Assembly: GCA_938038735.1 (NCBI GenBank)
Contig: CALHSW010000038.1
Coordinates: 1-59,893, forward strand
Length of the DNA stretch: 59,893 nucleotides
Source of the DNA: an uncultured Bacteroidia bacterium
Lineage (GTDB): Bacteria; Bacteroidota; Bacteroidia; Bacteroidales; CAJPTX01
Reading direction: 5' to 3'
In this document: positions 18,503-26,783 of the stretch, piece after piece
Layout: each line of letters opens with the position of its first letter
Numbering within the stretch: the stretch's first letter is position 1
Position numbers and translations under genes: made by a program
Notes under the pieces: model-generated
Database searches by the model: none
What the model was told of the DNA's origin: nothing
Seen by the model: the letters and a program-made list of their open reading frames with translations, nothing else

Positions 18503-19342
18503 TTATCGTACCAAGTCAGCATTAGGCTCTAACCCCAACGCCTTCATTGAGTTGACGTAGTACTGTGACACCTCGCTAGCATGCTTGGAGCTGGGGAACT
18601 CGCTGATGAACGAGAGGTAATTATCCACGGTATTCTGAAAACGGGTCCGCTGCTTCGACTCGACGCTGTTCACCGCCAGCAGGTAGGCACTCTTGGTGAG
18701 TAGGTACATCTCCTCCTCGCGGTAGGGGGTGGTGGGGTACTCCATGAGGCTATGCTGTAGCGCAGCCACCGCGGCGCGGTAGTTTCGCTGCCAGTAGTAT
18801 TGCCATGCAGCTTTGTAGCTCTTGGTGAGCAGCTTATGGTATAGCTCCTTGAGGTACATATTGGCATCCGCAGTGCGCTTTGAGGTGGGGTACATCTCCA
18901 CGAACTGCTCAAAGCCCGCAATCGCTTTCATGGTGTATTCTTGGTCCAAAGAGGGGCGGGGAGAGGCTTTGTATAGGCAGAAGGCACTCATGTACATCGA
19001 CTCCTCTGCGAAGACGCTGCGAGGGTAGTTCTGCACTATTTGGTCAAATGAATAGCCCGCCAGCACGTAGCTAGAGGTGTGGAAGTAGCAATCGGAGAGG
19101 TAGTATCCGAGGCTATCGGCACGTTGGGTTACCCGGAACACCGGCACGCAGCGCTCAAAGAGGCTCTGCGCCTTGCTGTACTTCTTTTTGCCGTAGTACT
19201 CCAACCCAGTCTTATACTGTAGCTCGGCATCGGTACCCTTCAGGATCTTGTTGTAATTCTTGCACCCCATCAGGAGCAATGCACCCAGCACCACTACGCT
19301 CAGCGTGAGCAACTTTCGTCCCTGTAGTTCCATCTTTCCCAT
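18503..19342 (-). CDS. bamD: Outer-membrane assembly lipoprotein BamD
   Basis: The 279-residue protein has a lipoprotein signal (SVVVLGALLLMGC) followed by TPR-type helical repeats, with LEYYGKKKYSKAQSLFERC and YPTSKRTADANMYLKEL as clear examples. BamD is the essential TPR lipoprotein of the BAM complex that inserts beta-barrel proteins into the outer membrane. The ATG at 19342 was chosen because an upstream TTG in frame lies inside the -7 promoter box; the ATG at 19333 is equally possible. It leads the bamD-rpoZ-coaBC cluster. Confidence 0.88.
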   Translation of the reverse strand: MGKMELQGRKLLTLSVVVLGALLLMGCKNYNKILKGTDAELQYKTGLEYYGKKKYSKAQSLFERCVPVFRVTQRADSLGYYLSDCYFHTSSYVLAGYSFDQIVQNYPRSVFAEESMYMSAFCLYKASPRPSLDQEYTMKAIAGFEQFVEMYPTSKRTADANMYLKELYHKLLTKSYKAAWQYYWQRNYRAAVAALQHSLMEYPTTPYREEEMYLLTKSAYLLAVNSVESKQRTRFQNTVDNYLSFISEFPSSKHASEVSQYYVNSMKALGLEPNADLVR

Positions 19343-19354
19343 CAGTAATCGCCG

Positions 19355-19362
19355 CAAAGGTA
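19355..19362 (-). promoter_or_regulatory. Promoter box of bamD-rpoZ-coaBC
   Basis: On the minus strand the sequence is TACCTTTG, a perfect Bacteroidota -7 box. Transcription would begin around 19349, leaving a very short leader before the bamD start. Confidence 0.6.
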
Positions 19363-19402
19363 ATGATTTCTACGGTTTCACATGGTATAGTTTCGCCGTT
19401 CG

Positions 19403-20713
19403 CTACTCCTCCCGAGCGATTTTTGCACCGAGTGCTTGTAGGCGTGCCTCAACGTTTTCGTATCCCCGGTCGATTTGCTCCGCATTGTCAATGATGCTCG
19501 TACCCTCGGCCGCTAGCGCCGCGATGAGCAGGGCAACCCCTGCCCGAATATCGGGCGATACCATGCGGCTGCCGCGGAGATGGGTCTTTTTCCCGAGGCC
19601 TATCACCGTTGCGCGGTGTGGGTCGCATAGAATGATTTGCGCACCCATCTCAATGAGCCTATCCACGAAGAACAGACGGCTTTCAAACATCTTTTGGTGG
19701 ATTAGCACGGTGCCCCGCGCCTGCGTGGCCACCACGAGCATCACGCTCAGAAGGTCAGGCGTAAGCCCAGGCCACGGCGCATCGGCAATGGTCATAATCG
19801 ATCCATCAATAAAGGTTTCCACCTCGTATTGCTGATTCGGGGGCAGGTATATATCATCGCCGTTGCGTAGCTCCATCTCAATGCCCAACCGTTGGAACTG
19901 CATGGGGATCGGCCCCAGCATGTCGTACCCCGTGTTCTTTATGGTAATCTCCCCCCCCGTGAGGGCTGCGAGCCCAATAAAGGAACCCACCTCTATCATG
20001 TCCGGCAGAAGCTTGTGGATGCAGCCGTGTAGCTTTTTTCCGCCCTGAACGGTGAGGAGGTTAGAGCCTACGCCGCGTATTTCGGCGCCCATGGCGAGGA
20101 GCATACGGCACAGCTGCTGCACGTAGGGCTCGCATGCGGCGTTGAATATCGTAGTGGTTCCTTCCGCCGCTGTGGCGGCCATGATGATGTTGGCCGTGCC
20201 GGTGACGGAGGCCTCATCAAGCAGCATGTAGCGGCCCTTCAAGTGCTTTCCGCGCACCCAATGCCCCGCGCCGCACGCGTCACTTTCCAGAGTGGCGCCT
20301 AAATTTACAAACCCTTGCAGGTGCGTGTCGAGCCTACGCCGGCCAATCTTGTCACCGCCGGGGCGCGCCACAAACGCTTCGCCGAAACGAGCTAGCAGGG
20401 GACCCACGAGCAGCACCGACCCGCGTAGCCGCGCGGCGCTGTGCCGGTATTCCTCTCCGTGCAGGCTTGCAGGGGTTACCCCTGCGGTGCAAATGCGGCA
20501 GGTGTTGGCATCGAGCCAATCGATTGCTGCCCCCAGCTGTTCAAGCATGAGCAGCAGCTGCTCCACATCGGCAATGCGAGGCACTTTGCGCAGCGTCACG
20601 GGCTCTTCCGTGAGGAGCGTGGCGGCAATCACCTGCAGCGCCTCGTTCTTTGCTCCCTGCGGTTCGATGGTGCCGGCCAGTGGATGCCCGCCCTCTACGC
20701 GTAGCTTTGTCAC
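19403..20713 (-). CDS. murA: UDP-GlcNAc enolpyruvyl transferase MurA
   Basis: The 436-residue enzyme transfers enolpyruvate from PEP to UDP-GlcNAc, the first committed step of peptidoglycan synthesis. The QGAKNEALQVIAATLL start, the LRGSVLLVGPLLARFG helix and the RPGGDKIGRRRLDTH loop are all present. In this loop residue 121 is Asp where E. coli MurA has the fosfomycin-target Cys115, as in several naturally resistant bacteria. The gene lies six bases after DUF4290, with which it shares a promoter. Confidence 0.96.
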   Translation of the reverse strand: MTKLRVEGGHPLAGTIEPQGAKNEALQVIAATLLTEEPVTLRKVPRIADVEQLLLMLEQLGAAIDWLDANTCRICTAGVTPASLHGEEYRHSAARLRGSVLLVGPLLARFGEAFVARPGGDKIGRRRLDTHLQGFVNLGATLESDACGAGHWVRGKHLKGRYMLLDEASVTGTANIIMAATAAEGTTTIFNAACEPYVQQLCRMLLAMGAEIRGVGSNLLTVQGGKKLHGCIHKLLPDMIEVGSFIGLAALTGGEITIKNTGYDMLGPIPMQFQRLGIEMELRNGDDIYLPPNQQYEVETFIDGSIMTIADAPWPGLTPDLLSVMLVVATQARGTVLIHQKMFESRLFFVDRLIEMGAQIILCDPHRATVIGLGKKTHLRGSRMVSPDIRAGVALLIAALAAEGTSIIDNAEQIDRGYENVEARLQALGAKIAREE

Positions 20714-20719
20714 CGTGCT

Positions 20720-21382
20720 TTACCTCCTTCGTTTATTGCGTTTGCGCTTGCTGCGTTGCCCCGTCCCCGGTGCGGCAGTGCGTTTACGGTTGTTGGCCTT
20801 ACCTGTCTTGCCTTGCGCGGTCAGCTCCTGCGCATCGAAAAGGGTTTCTCCCTCCGGGAGCTCAACCTTGATTTTACCCTTTGACATGCGGGTCAGATCC
20901 TGCAGAATCTCCTCATCGGTAACATTCTCCTTGCGCCATTCCATGTGGATGCGCTTCATCTGCCGCGCTAATGCGAGGCCGCGCGCCTCGAGCTGGTCGG
21001 CGGGGCAATGCTCCACGAGCGTGGTAATCATTTGGGGGACGAATGCCCCATAAAAGTCGAGATTCTTCGTTCGTGTGGGGTAGGAGAGCCGCGTGGGTTT
21101 TGCCTCCACCTCTTCGCGCCGGGGTTTCGGGTAGCCGCTGTCCACATCAAGCTTGTAGTCTGCCATGATGTGGAGATGGTTCCACAGCTTCTGTTCGTAG
21201 TCCTTCACGTTGCGCATGTGCGATGTGATGGAGGCCATCACCTTTAGCACCAGTTTCGCCTGCTGCGTGCGTTCCTCCCTGTTCTCTATCGTGAGCAGGT
21301 AATCCACCATCTGCTGCACGTAACGTCCGTAGGCGGGCAGCACGAGCGGCCTCCGCTGCGTATTATACTCTATCTCCCCCAT
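20720..21382 (-). CDS. DUF4290 protein
   Basis: The 220-residue protein begins MGEIEYNTQRRPLVLPAYGR, the conserved start of the Bacteroidota DUF4290 family, which decides the ATG at 21382 over one six codons earlier. The N-terminal two thirds are helical. The C-terminus is a strongly basic Lys/Arg-rich tail that could bind nucleic acid. Its function is unknown, but it is usually found just upstream of murA, as here. Confidence 0.8.
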   Translation of the reverse strand: MGEIEYNTQRRPLVLPAYGRYVQQMVDYLLTIENREERTQQAKLVLKVMASITSHMRNVKDYEQKLWNHLHIMADYKLDVDSGYPKPRREEVEAKPTRLSYPTRTKNLDFYGAFVPQMITTLVEHCPADQLEARGLALARQMKRIHMEWRKENVTDEEILQDLTRMSKGKIKVELPEGETLFDAQELTAQGKTGKANNRKRTAAPGTGQRSKRKRNKRRR

Positions 21383-21549
21383 TAAATAAACATCTAGCAA
21401 TCACCGCTCTGCGCGGCTAAAGTCCTCTTATCCGTTCCTTTCGCTGGCTTTTTTCTTGTATTCTCTCCCGCGCGTAATATGCACGTCCCTACACCCTATA
21501 GAACGCAGCCAGCAGCGGCAAAACGATGTGTCAAACGCCACTAGCGGTG

Positions 21550-21557
21550 CAAATGTA
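21550..21557 (-). promoter_or_regulatory. Candidate promoter box of DUF4290-murA
   Basis: On the minus strand this reads TACATTTG, matching TAnnTTTG. It would give a leader of roughly 160 bases to the ATG at 21382. No other feature is visible in the stretch 21383-21579. Confidence 0.45.
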
Positions 21558-21579
21558 CGGATTTTATTTTAAATCGTAG

Positions 21580-22662
21580 CTACTGCGTCAACCGCCTGCC
21601 CAGCTTGCCGTTGCTCTTCGTCATCAGCCTGTTGAGGCAAAAGCTGCCTACTAGCTGTTGCTGGTGCGACACCCTTTTTGTGTCATCAACATGGAAATTC
21701 CATGAGAAGTAGCAGTTGACGAACGCATTGCTAAAGAGGCAGGCGTATACCGCCGTACGGCTATACCAGGACGACTGGTAGAAGGGGTCTCCCTGGTTGA
21801 GGTCGCTGCCATACTTGGCGTAGAGCGGCATGAGCGGCGTGCCGTAGTAGAAGGAAGAGGAGATGCCTAGCCATCGCCATTGCGCCGTCAGCTCCACCAT
21901 TGCTCCGCCCGGCTTGTAGACGGTGCCGCTTTCCCGTTCGCGTTGAAATCCCTGGATGTAGCCGCAGCGCAGCGTGAGGCTGTCCAGGCCTGTAACGGCT
22001 CCAAGGTCCAGGCCGAGGTAGGCGTGGAGGTAGGCATCGTCGCACACCCCCTCCCGTCGCCCCTCGCCGTAGCTCGCCTTGTGGTTTAGCTGCGCGTAGC
22101 CGCCTAGCAGCAGCCACCGCCATTGATACTCCCCATTGAGCAGCAGTAGGAACATCTCCCGCCGCTCCCATGTGGGCATCCCGCGCCAGTCGCACATGAA
22201 TTCCCCGTAACCATGTGCCGACTCGTAGCGCATGTATGCCCCTTCTACGTTCGGGCGGGCGTAGATGAGCGAATCGTAGCGGAGGTAGTGGGGGAGGAGG
22301 GCATGGCGCCGCATGGCGTAGGGGATGGCACCTAGCATAACCAAGAAACCCCGCCTATGCATGGAGAGGAAGGCCGTGGGGATGAACTGCGCCCTGCGCC
22401 AGCCGACACCCATGGGTTGGCGGTAATGCACGCCCCCCATGAGCTGGTAGTCTCCCATAAGGCTGTCACGGAACGATACGCCTACCGCGGGCGAGAGCCG
22501 GAATCCGTAGAGCGTTTGCGAGAGTTGATGCTGCTCCTCATACTCCCGGTTGTCAAAATATGACACGAAATCCACATCGTACTCTAGCTTTTGCCCCACG
22601 GCGCTAATGGCGATCAGGAGCAGCGCAATCGTTGCTACTATTCGGGAGTGGCTATGGCGCAC
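21580..22662 (-). CDS. Outer-membrane barrel-like protein
   Basis: The 360-residue protein has a signal peptide (IVATIALLLIAISAVGQ) followed by regularly spaced amphipathic strands rich in Tyr, Trp and Arg, such as EYQWRWLLLGGYAQLNHKAS and AQWRWLGISSSFYYG. This is the pattern of an outer-membrane beta-barrel. It begins nine bases after the lepA stop, so it is probably co-transcribed with lepA. I do not recognise a specific family or substrate. Confidence 0.6.
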   Translation of the reverse strand: MRHSHSRIVATIALLLIAISAVGQKLEYDVDFVSYFDNREYEEQHQLSQTLYGFRLSPAVGVSFRDSLMGDYQLMGGVHYRQPMGVGWRRAQFIPTAFLSMHRRGFLVMLGAIPYAMRRHALLPHYLRYDSLIYARPNVEGAYMRYESAHGYGEFMCDWRGMPTWERREMFLLLLNGEYQWRWLLLGGYAQLNHKASYGEGRREGVCDDAYLHAYLGLDLGAVTGLDSLTLRCGYIQGFQRERESGTVYKPGGAMVELTAQWRWLGISSSFYYGTPLMPLYAKYGSDLNQGDPFYQSSWYSRTAVYACLFSNAFVNCYFSWNFHVDDTKRVSHQQQLVGSFCLNRLMTKSNGKLGRRLTQ

Positions 22663-22670
22663 GACAATGG

Positions 22671-24455
22671 TTACATTTTAAGCACTGCGAGGAACGCCTC
22701 CTGCGGTATCTCCACGTTGCCCACCTGGCGCATCCGCTTCTTCCCCTTCTTCTGCTTCTCTAGCAGCTTGCGTTTCCGAGAGATGTCGCCGCCGTAGCAT
22801 TTTGCGGTAACGTCCTTGCGCACCGCCTTCACCGTCTCGCGGGCGATAATCTTTGCGCCGATGGCCGCCTGGATCGCAATGTCAAACTGCTGGCGGGGAA
22901 TGAGCTCCTTGAGCTTTTCGCACATGCGCCGCCCGAAGTCGTAGGAGTAGTCCTTGTGGATGAGCGAGGAGAGCGCGTCCACCTTCTCGCCGTTGAGCAG
23001 GATGTCAAGCTTGACCAGAGATGCGGGCATGTAGCCCGAAAGGTGGTAGTCTAGCGAGGCGTACCCCCGCGAGATGGACTTTAGACGGTCGTAGAAGTCG
23101 AACACAATTTCGCTCAGCGGCATGTCAAAGCTTAGCTCCACGCGGTTGGCCGTGAGGAACATCTGGTTGCGCAGCGTGCCGCGCTTGTCGATGCAGAGCT
23201 TCACCACCACGCCCAGCGACTCTGTGTTGGTGATGATTTGCGCCGAGATGGTGGGTTCCTCAATGCGCTCTATGAGCGTTGGTTCAGGTAGCCCGCTAGG
23301 GTTGTGAACCTCTATCAGCTCCTTGTGTGTGGTGTAGACCCGATAGCTCACGTTGGGTACGGTGGTAATCACATCCATGTCAAATTCTCGGTAGAGCCGC
23401 TCCTGCACTATCTCCATGTGTAGGAGACCTAGGAAGCCGCAGCGGAAGCCGAATCCGAGCGCCAAGGAACTTTCGGGTTCGTAGGTCAGCGACGCATCGT
23501 TGAGACGTAGCTTGTCGAGCGACTGCCGTAGGTTTTCATACTCATCGCTATCTACAGGGTAAACACCTGCAAACACCATAGGCTTCACGTCTTCAAAGCC
23601 TTCCACCGCCGTTTCGCATGGGGCTTCGGCGCTTGTAATGGTATCACCTACTCGAACCTCTGCCGAGTCTTTGATACCCGACACGATATACCCCACGTTC
23701 CCCGCTGAAATCGTCTGCTCGGGGTCGAAGTCAAGACGTAGAAATCCGATTTCATCTGCGTCGTACTCCTTGCCGGAGTTGAAGAACTTTACCCGATCGC
23801 CGGTGTGGATTGTGCCGTTGAATACTCTGAAGTAGGCTATAATACCGCGGAACGAATTGAACTTTGAATCAAATATGAGAGCCTGTAGCGGAGCGTCAGG
23901 GTCTCCCTTTGGCGCGGGGATTCGTTCCACGATGGCCTCCATCACTTTGTCCACCCCCTGGCCCGTGCGGGCGCTCACAGCCAGAATCTCGTCGCGGCTG
24001 CACCCGAGTAGCTCCACCACCTCGTCGGCCACCTCGTCAACTTTCGCCGCCTCCATGTCGATTTTATTCAGCACCGGAATGATCGTGAGGTCGTGTTCCA
24101 GCGCGAGGTAGAGGTTTGAAATCGTCTGCGCCTGCACCCCCTGCGTTGCGTCCACCACCAGCAATGCCCCTTCGCACGATGCAATCGCGCGGCTCACCTC
24201 GTAGCTAAAGTCCACGTGCCCAGGCGTGTCGATTAGGTTCAGCGCGTACGTTGTTCCGTGCAGCTCGTAGTCCATCCGTACCGCGTGGCTCTTAATCGTG
24301 ATGCCCTTCTCACGCTCGAGGTCCATGCTGTCAAGGATTTGCGCTTGCGCCTTCCGTTCGTCAACCGCGCCCGTAAGGTCAAGCATACGGTCGGCCAGCG
24401 TGCTTTTGCCGTGGTCAATGTGCGCGATGATGCAGAAATTACGAATATTATTCAT
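22671..24455 (-). CDS. lepA: Elongation factor 4 (LepA)
   Basis: The 594-residue GTPase has the translation-factor motifs AHIDHGKST (G1, residue 11 onward), DTPGHVDF (G3) and NKIDM (G4). It lacks EF-G domain IV and instead ends in the LepA-specific C-terminal domain (GGDISRKRKLLEKQKKGKKRM). LepA acts on ribosomes during initiation or stalled elongation. The start at 24455 begins MNNIRNFCIIAHIDHG; an open frame extends further upstream but runs through the -7 promoter box. Length is normal. Confidence 0.97.
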   Translation of the reverse strand: MNNIRNFCIIAHIDHGKSTLADRMLDLTGAVDERKAQAQILDSMDLEREKGITIKSHAVRMDYELHGTTYALNLIDTPGHVDFSYEVSRAIASCEGALLVVDATQGVQAQTISNLYLALEHDLTIIPVLNKIDMEAAKVDEVADEVVELLGCSRDEILAVSARTGQGVDKVMEAIVERIPAPKGDPDAPLQALIFDSKFNSFRGIIAYFRVFNGTIHTGDRVKFFNSGKEYDADEIGFLRLDFDPEQTISAGNVGYIVSGIKDSAEVRVGDTITSAEAPCETAVEGFEDVKPMVFAGVYPVDSDEYENLRQSLDKLRLNDASLTYEPESSLALGFGFRCGFLGLLHMEIVQERLYREFDMDVITTVPNVSYRVYTTHKELIEVHNPSGLPEPTLIERIEEPTISAQIITNTESLGVVVKLCIDKRGTLRNQMFLTANRVELSFDMPLSEIVFDFYDRLKSISRGYASLDYHLSGYMPASLVKLDILLNGEKVDALSSLIHKDYSYDFGRRMCEKLKELIPRQQFDIAIQAAIGAKIIARETVKAVRKDVTAKCYGGDISRKRKLLEKQKKGKKRMRQVGNVEIPQEAFLAVLKM

Positions 24456-24476
24456 GGGTAGTCTCCACCTTTGCCG

Positions 24477-24484
24477 CAAAGGTA
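24477..24484 (-). promoter_or_regulatory. lepA promoter box
   Basis: TACCTTTG on the minus strand, 22 bases before the lepA ATG. It is half of a small inverted repeat (ACCTTTG-CCG-CAAAGGT, 24468-24484), which could also bind a regulator. Confidence 0.55.
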
Positions 24485-24598
24485 CGCAAAATCCGTTATT
24501 GCGTCTTGCGGCGTGTAGGGTGGGGTGATGGCGCGCCATGCCACGCTTCCCGCTGCGCTCCGCTTGGCGTTCACTAGCCACCAAATTCGCACCCCCTT

Positions 24599-24642
24599 CG
24601 CATCAAATTCGGATTTCTCCGGAGAAATCCGAATTTGATGCG
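24599..24642. repeat. 44-bp perfect palindrome (copy 1)
   Basis: Two 22-base arms with no spacer are perfectly complementary; the sequence starts CGCATCAAATTCGG and its centre is CTCCGGAG. It is preceded at 24589-24598 by GCACCCCCTT. A second 44-bp palindrome at 53935-53978 shares the outer bases and carries the same flanking decamer in inverted orientation. The surrounding stretch 24485-24856 has no gene I can support. Besides this palindrome it contains only the terminator-like hairpin at 24755-24791. Confidence 0.9.
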
Positions 24643-24754
24643 AATTTGAACCGAATGGGATGGAAGAGGAATGGCTGGTGGGTGCGCTTTAACGCCGATT
24701 TGACCTAAAGTGGTGTGAAATTGGATTAAAGCAAAACAGCATGCATGTAAAAAA

Positions 24755-24791
24755 CAAGCGTAGCCCATTGAGAAGCAACGCGCTACGCTTG
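24755..24791 (-). terminator. Minus-strand hairpin terminator
   Basis: The ten-base arms CAAGCGTAGC (24755-24764) and GCTACGCTTG (24782-24791) pair perfectly. On the minus strand they are followed by a run of six T residues. It would stop transcripts coming leftward from the PIN/ImmA gene pair. Confidence 0.75.
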
Positions 24792-24856
24792 GTAAAGCCG
24801 AGTGGGGTGTTTGAGCCTTTGTAGTTGATAATCAAAAAAATAGTAAACAGTCTCCC

Positions 24857-25050
24857 ATGCCGAACGCGTATATACTTGAAATCTACTACATGCCCGACGA
24901 GTTCTCCAAACTTTTCAACGCCGCCCTGCAGGCGCATTGCCTTAAGCTGGACCAAGGGGTGCGCTGGCGGCGCGCCAGCCTGATGTCGGACACCAAGGTG
25001 ATGACCATCCTGGTCCCATTCCGCACCCTAGGCTGCCGGACCCTAGGGTA
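24857..25050 (+). pseudogene. IS982-type transposase, 5' fragment
   Basis: The first 65 codons read like the N-terminus of IS982-family transposases: a YILEIYYMPDEFSKLF start, then SLMSDTKVMTILVPFRTLGCRTLGYY. This compares with the family pattern of an MSLSEIMTI-type motif followed by FH.SGYR.FK.YY. The similarity stops abruptly after the last Tyr pair, where the 3' end of the PIN gene begins on the other strand. The DDE catalytic part is absent, so it is inactive. The break marks a rearrangement junction, probably the left edge of the foreign region. Confidence 0.6.
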
Positions 25051-25632
25051 CTACCCCTTAACCAACCGTACCTCTACCGCTATCTCTGCTGAGCATTGCC
25101 TATGATACTCAACGGTACTAATCGTTGTAATTCCTAGCTGTTCGCAGATGGATGGTATCTTCTTGAAGAGCTTACCGTCATTGTTCAAGCGGCTCTCCTC
25201 GGTGAGAATTTGGACGTTGCTCCACCCATAAATATTTCTTTCATTCAGAGCCTTCACCACCAGCATGCAGTCCGCCCCTTGGAGAAACGCATTGCGCTCG
25301 CTCCTGTAGGCAATCTCATCCCCCTGCAGCTTCAACCGTTTCACGGAGTTATTGACGAAATTATTATCGAGCATGTGGTAAAACTTTTCGGGGGCGGGCG
25401 GGGTCAACCCATCCGTGCGGCAAACGCATTCCTTTCGCCGTAGGCAAGGGAATGCCTCGTACGCAGCCCCACGCGATACCAGCTTAACCTCGTCTATAAC
25501 CCGATCCAGAAGGATTAGGCTACCCTCCCCTAGCCTTCCCTCTAGAAACGTATTGAGGGCCCCCTTCGTATCAAAGGGGCTGTAGGCCTGCGCCATTCGC
25601 ACCAACGATGAGGTATCCACCAGCGTTTTCAT
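25051..25632 (-). CDS. PIN-domain protein (DUF4411-like)
   Basis: The 193-residue protein begins MKTLVDTSSLVRMAQAYSPFD, a PIN-fold start with the first catalytic Asp. It has further acidic positions (LLDRVIDEVKLV and the ADCMLVVKALNE segment with Asp near residue 133). This matches the DUF4411 PIN group, whose members are found next to ImmA/IrrE peptidase genes in toxin-antitoxin-like or defence pairs. It would be an RNase toxin. Its start overlaps the stop of the peptidase gene by four bases (ATGA). Confidence 0.65.
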   Translation of the reverse strand: MKTLVDTSSLVRMAQAYSPFDTKGALNTFLEGRLGEGSLILLDRVIDEVKLVSRGAAYEAFPCLRRKECVCRTDGLTPPAPEKFYHMLDNNFVNNSVKRLKLQGDEIAYRSERNAFLQGADCMLVVKALNERNIYGWSNVQILTEESRLNNDGKLFKKIPSICEQLGITTISTVEYHRQCSAEIAVEVRLVKG

Positions 25633-26732
25633 AGCTCTTTTGGGGTCTCTGCGCTTGCCGGTTTAACTCTCAAGGCGCGGCAGTACTCTGGCTCCCCCAC
25701 GACCCCCTCGGCGAGCGCGATGGAGTACACATCCTTCACCAGCTCCGCCACGATGGGTCTCGGCGCACGCCCGCGCGGAGCCTGGCCGTTGGCTCTATCC
25801 CTCGCCCGCTCCTTTTGCCGAAGCTCCCACCGCGCCTCCATCTCGCCCCGCGCAGCCTGGTAGGACGCATGCGACATCCGCCCCCGAATCAGCAGCTCCG
25901 TGTATATGGCTAAGCGGCTGAGGTGCGTACGGGCGGCAATCCCCTCCACCGCGACCTGCGCGAAGGCGTTCCCCGCATCGCAGCGCCCCACGCTGTACAA
26001 CCGTTCGGCGTTCCCCTCTCCCAGGAGTAGGTGGAAGGCGAAGGCATTGCACCACCGCTCCACATCGGATACCTCTCGGTCTAAGAGTACCGAATCGTCC
26101 ACCTCCTCCACCTCCTCCCGATCGAGCAAGTAGTGCCCCAGCTCGTGGGCAAGCGTAAAAATCTCACGGCTCAGCGCGTCCTGCCGCCGCTTCAGCACAA
26201 TGGCGTTGGGGTGGAGGTAAATCCCATCGATGTTCGCCTTCTCCCGCCGGTTGATGAAACGCTTGAGAAAATCCCGCTTGCCGGGGGTAAAGGCGGGGAG
26301 TAGGCGCTCCCGCAGCGCGTACGCCTCGCGCATCGGGTCCATAGAAACGTCCAGCACCGGCAGTCGCCGCGCGAGCGGGGTATCGGAGAGCCGCGCGAGG
26401 GTATTCAGGCGAATCTTCAAATCCTCAAACTCCATCACCCGCCGCTTCGCGCCGAGGCTTAGCGCCGAGCCCAGCTCCGTCCGCCGAAAGAACACGCTCC
26501 GCCCCGCCAGCCGCTCCGGCGTGGCGGGGTCCGAGTAGTACAGCAGCCCCTTTTGGAACACCCTGTCGACCCGTTTCAGCACGTGCAGGGGGATGGCGTC
26601 GCGGTAGACATCCCCCCACGCCAGCGGGCGCTTCAACCCGCCGCTGATCGCGCGTAGGAACTCATCCTCCGACAGGCCGTACAGCGCCCGCAGGTACAGG
26701 ATACGCTCCTTATTTATGGGTACACCATTCAT
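25629..26732 (-). CDS. ImmA/IrrE-family metallopeptidase
   Basis: The 367-residue protein has an N-terminal region that may form a helix-turn-helix (LRALYGLSEDEFLRAI). A zinc-peptidase domain follows with HELGHYLLDREE around residue 190 and a downstream acidic DRE.SDVERWCNAFA segment that supplies the third ligand. Such COG2856 proteins cleave or sense partner regulators in mobile elements. Coupled to the PIN gene, it is probably the antitoxin or regulatory partner. A -7 box lies just upstream at 26758. Confidence 0.75.
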   Translation of the reverse strand: MNGVPINKERILYLRALYGLSEDEFLRAISGGLKRPLAWGDVYRDAIPLHVLKRVDRVFQKGLLYYSDPATPERLAGRSVFFRRTELGSALSLGAKRRVMEFEDLKIRLNTLARLSDTPLARRLPVLDVSMDPMREAYALRERLLPAFTPGKRDFLKRFINRREKANIDGIYLHPNAIVLKRRQDALSREIFTLAHELGHYLLDREEVEEVDDSVLLDREVSDVERWCNAFAFHLLLGEGNAERLYSVGRCDAGNAFAQVAVEGIAARTHLSRLAIYTELLIRGRMSHASYQAARGEMEARWELRQKERARDRANGQAPRGRAPRPIVAELVKDVYSIALAEGVVGEPEYCRALRVKPASAETPKEL

Positions 26733-26757
26733 TCACTCGCCGTTTGCCGTTCGGCAG

Positions 26758-26765
26758 CAAATGTA
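26758..26765 (-). promoter_or_regulatory. Promoter box of the ImmA-PIN pair
   Basis: On the minus strand it reads TACATTTG, matching TAnnTTTG, 26 bases before the ATG at 26732. It lies between the stop of the damaged integrase gene and the peptidase gene, so the pair has its own promoter. Confidence 0.55.
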
Positions 26766-26783
26766 GCAATTTTTGCGTGGGTT

